This document shows, piece by piece, positions 11,591-12,182 of a stretch of DNA of 12,182 bases. The notes beneath the pieces are model-generated. The model was not told where the DNA came from. It saw nothing but the letters and a program-made list of their open reading frames with translations, and did not search any database. The position numbers and the translations under genes are program-made. Source of the stretch: Oscillospiraceae bacterium (GTDB lineage: Bacteria > Bacillota > Clostridia > Oscillospirales > Ruminococcaceae); assembly GCA_031253365.1 (NCBI GenBank), contig JAIRWE010000159.1:1-12182 (forward strand), in the 5' to 3' direction. The number at the start of each line of letters is the position of its first letter. The stretch's first letter is position 1.

Positions 11591-12182
11591 AAAAATATAC
11601 GTCAGGAATTTCAGAAATATAAGAGAAGCGGATTTGGAATTCAGTCCCAACGCCAATATTTTTTTAGGGGATAACGCCCAAGGCAAAACGAATTTGATAG
11701 AAGCCGTTTCACTCGCCTTAGGGAAAAGTTTCAGAAATACAAAAATCGCTCCTTTTATTCCTTTTGAGGCGGACGGCAGGAAAGAAAGCACGCTGATTAA
11801 ATTAAGCTACGAGCTTGAAACGTTCCCGGGCAGGACCAACGAAGTGGTTTTTGAGGCGGACGGCGAAAGAAGCGAGGTTAAAATAAATTCCGTTTTGTTG
11901 CGCAAAGCTACGGATTTATACGGGGAATTCAAGTATGTGGTGTTCACGCCCGACCACCTTAATCTGATAAAGGGTTATCCCGACACGCGGCGTTATTACC
12001 TTGACAATATCGCCGTCATGCAAAACAAATCTCACAAAAAGATACAATACGAATACAGAGAAGCGTTGAAACAGCGTTGCGCCGCTTACGCGTCGGGCAG
12101 TTACCCGCCGGACGCGCTGGGCGTTTGGGACGACATTCTGATAAAACAGGGAATCAACCTGACCTACGGAAGGCTGAAATAT
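11580..12182 (+). CDS. recF: DNA replication and repair protein RecF, 5' part
   Basis: RecF is an SMC-like ATPase that binds gapped DNA and, with RecO and RecR, helps load RecA. The frame runs open from ATG 11580 to the window end, giving 201 codons of a protein that is normally about 360-370 aa. The start MIIKKIYVRNFRNIREADLE and Walker A GDNAQGKTN (30-38) are diagnostic; later family segments include FTPDHLNLIKGYPDTRRYYLD. The start overlaps yaaA by 11 bases and I see no good Shine-Dalgarno site, so it probably depends on coupled translation. Being the fourth gene of the dnaA cluster supports the assignment. recO of the same pathway is at 1201-1968. Confidence 0.95.
   Translation, partial: MIIKKIYVRNFRNIREADLEFSPNANIFLGDNAQGKTNLIEAVSLALGKSFRNTKIAPFIPFEADGRKESTLIKLSYELETFPGRTNEVVFEADGERSEVKINSVLLRKATDLYGEFKYVVFTPDHLNLIKGYPDTRRYYLDNIAVMQNKSHKKIQYEYREALKQRCAAYASGSYPPDALGVWDDILIKQGINLTYGRLKY

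Overview
The window looks like a piece of a low-to-mid G+C Clostridia chromosome, most likely an Oscillospirales/Ruminococcaceae-type bacterium. The grounds are the gene orders dgkA-era-recO and dnaA-dnaN-yaaA-recF, strong Shine-Dalgarno sites, sigma-A-like extended -10 promoters, a CheC phosphatase, and the flavour of the DnaA and GyrA proteins. The taxonomic call is inference from sequence memory, not from a search.

Layout. (1) 1-1968, plus strand: the 3' end of a DgkA-family lipid kinase gene, era and recO, overlapping by a few bases and each with its own GGAGG. (2) 2011-2709, plus strand: a promoter and a stand-alone cheC. (3) 2725-3972, minus strand: an AT-rich accessory patch with a VapC-type PIN toxin, its overlapping antitoxin, and a small coiled-coil protein with a PD-(D/E)XK nuclease-like core. 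(4) 4013-8403, minus strand: galE, gyrA and a DUF1624/HGSNAT-like membrane protein, tightly packed (ATGA overlap, then a 15-base gap), driven by a clear promoter upstream of galE. (5) 8404-8627: a divergent control region with two good promoters about 50 bases apart and two inverted repeats. (6) 8628-12182, plus strand: dnaA, a 217-base AT-rich gap with repeated 9-mers that is a candidate part of oriC, then dnaN, yaaA (S4 domain) and the first 201 codons of recF, which runs off the end.

How it fits together. The right half is the classical replication-initiation cluster: initiator, sliding clamp, S4 RNA-binding protein and RecF. Transcription diverges from the dnaA region, so on both immediate flanks genes point away from the presumed origin. 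gyrA does not follow gyrB in the usual string. It sits on the other side of dnaA, translationally coupled to galE. era-recO-cheC point back toward the origin.

I see no rRNA, tRNA, CRISPR array, insertion sequence or convincing intrinsic terminator. No gene-free stretch exceeds 300 bases. I found no clear new multi-gene system. The points most worth a second look are the galE-gyrA coupling, the 9-mer cluster between dnaA and dnaN, the heptad-repeat nuclease beside a toxin-antitoxin pair, and a lipid kinase that seems to lack its usual third membrane helix.
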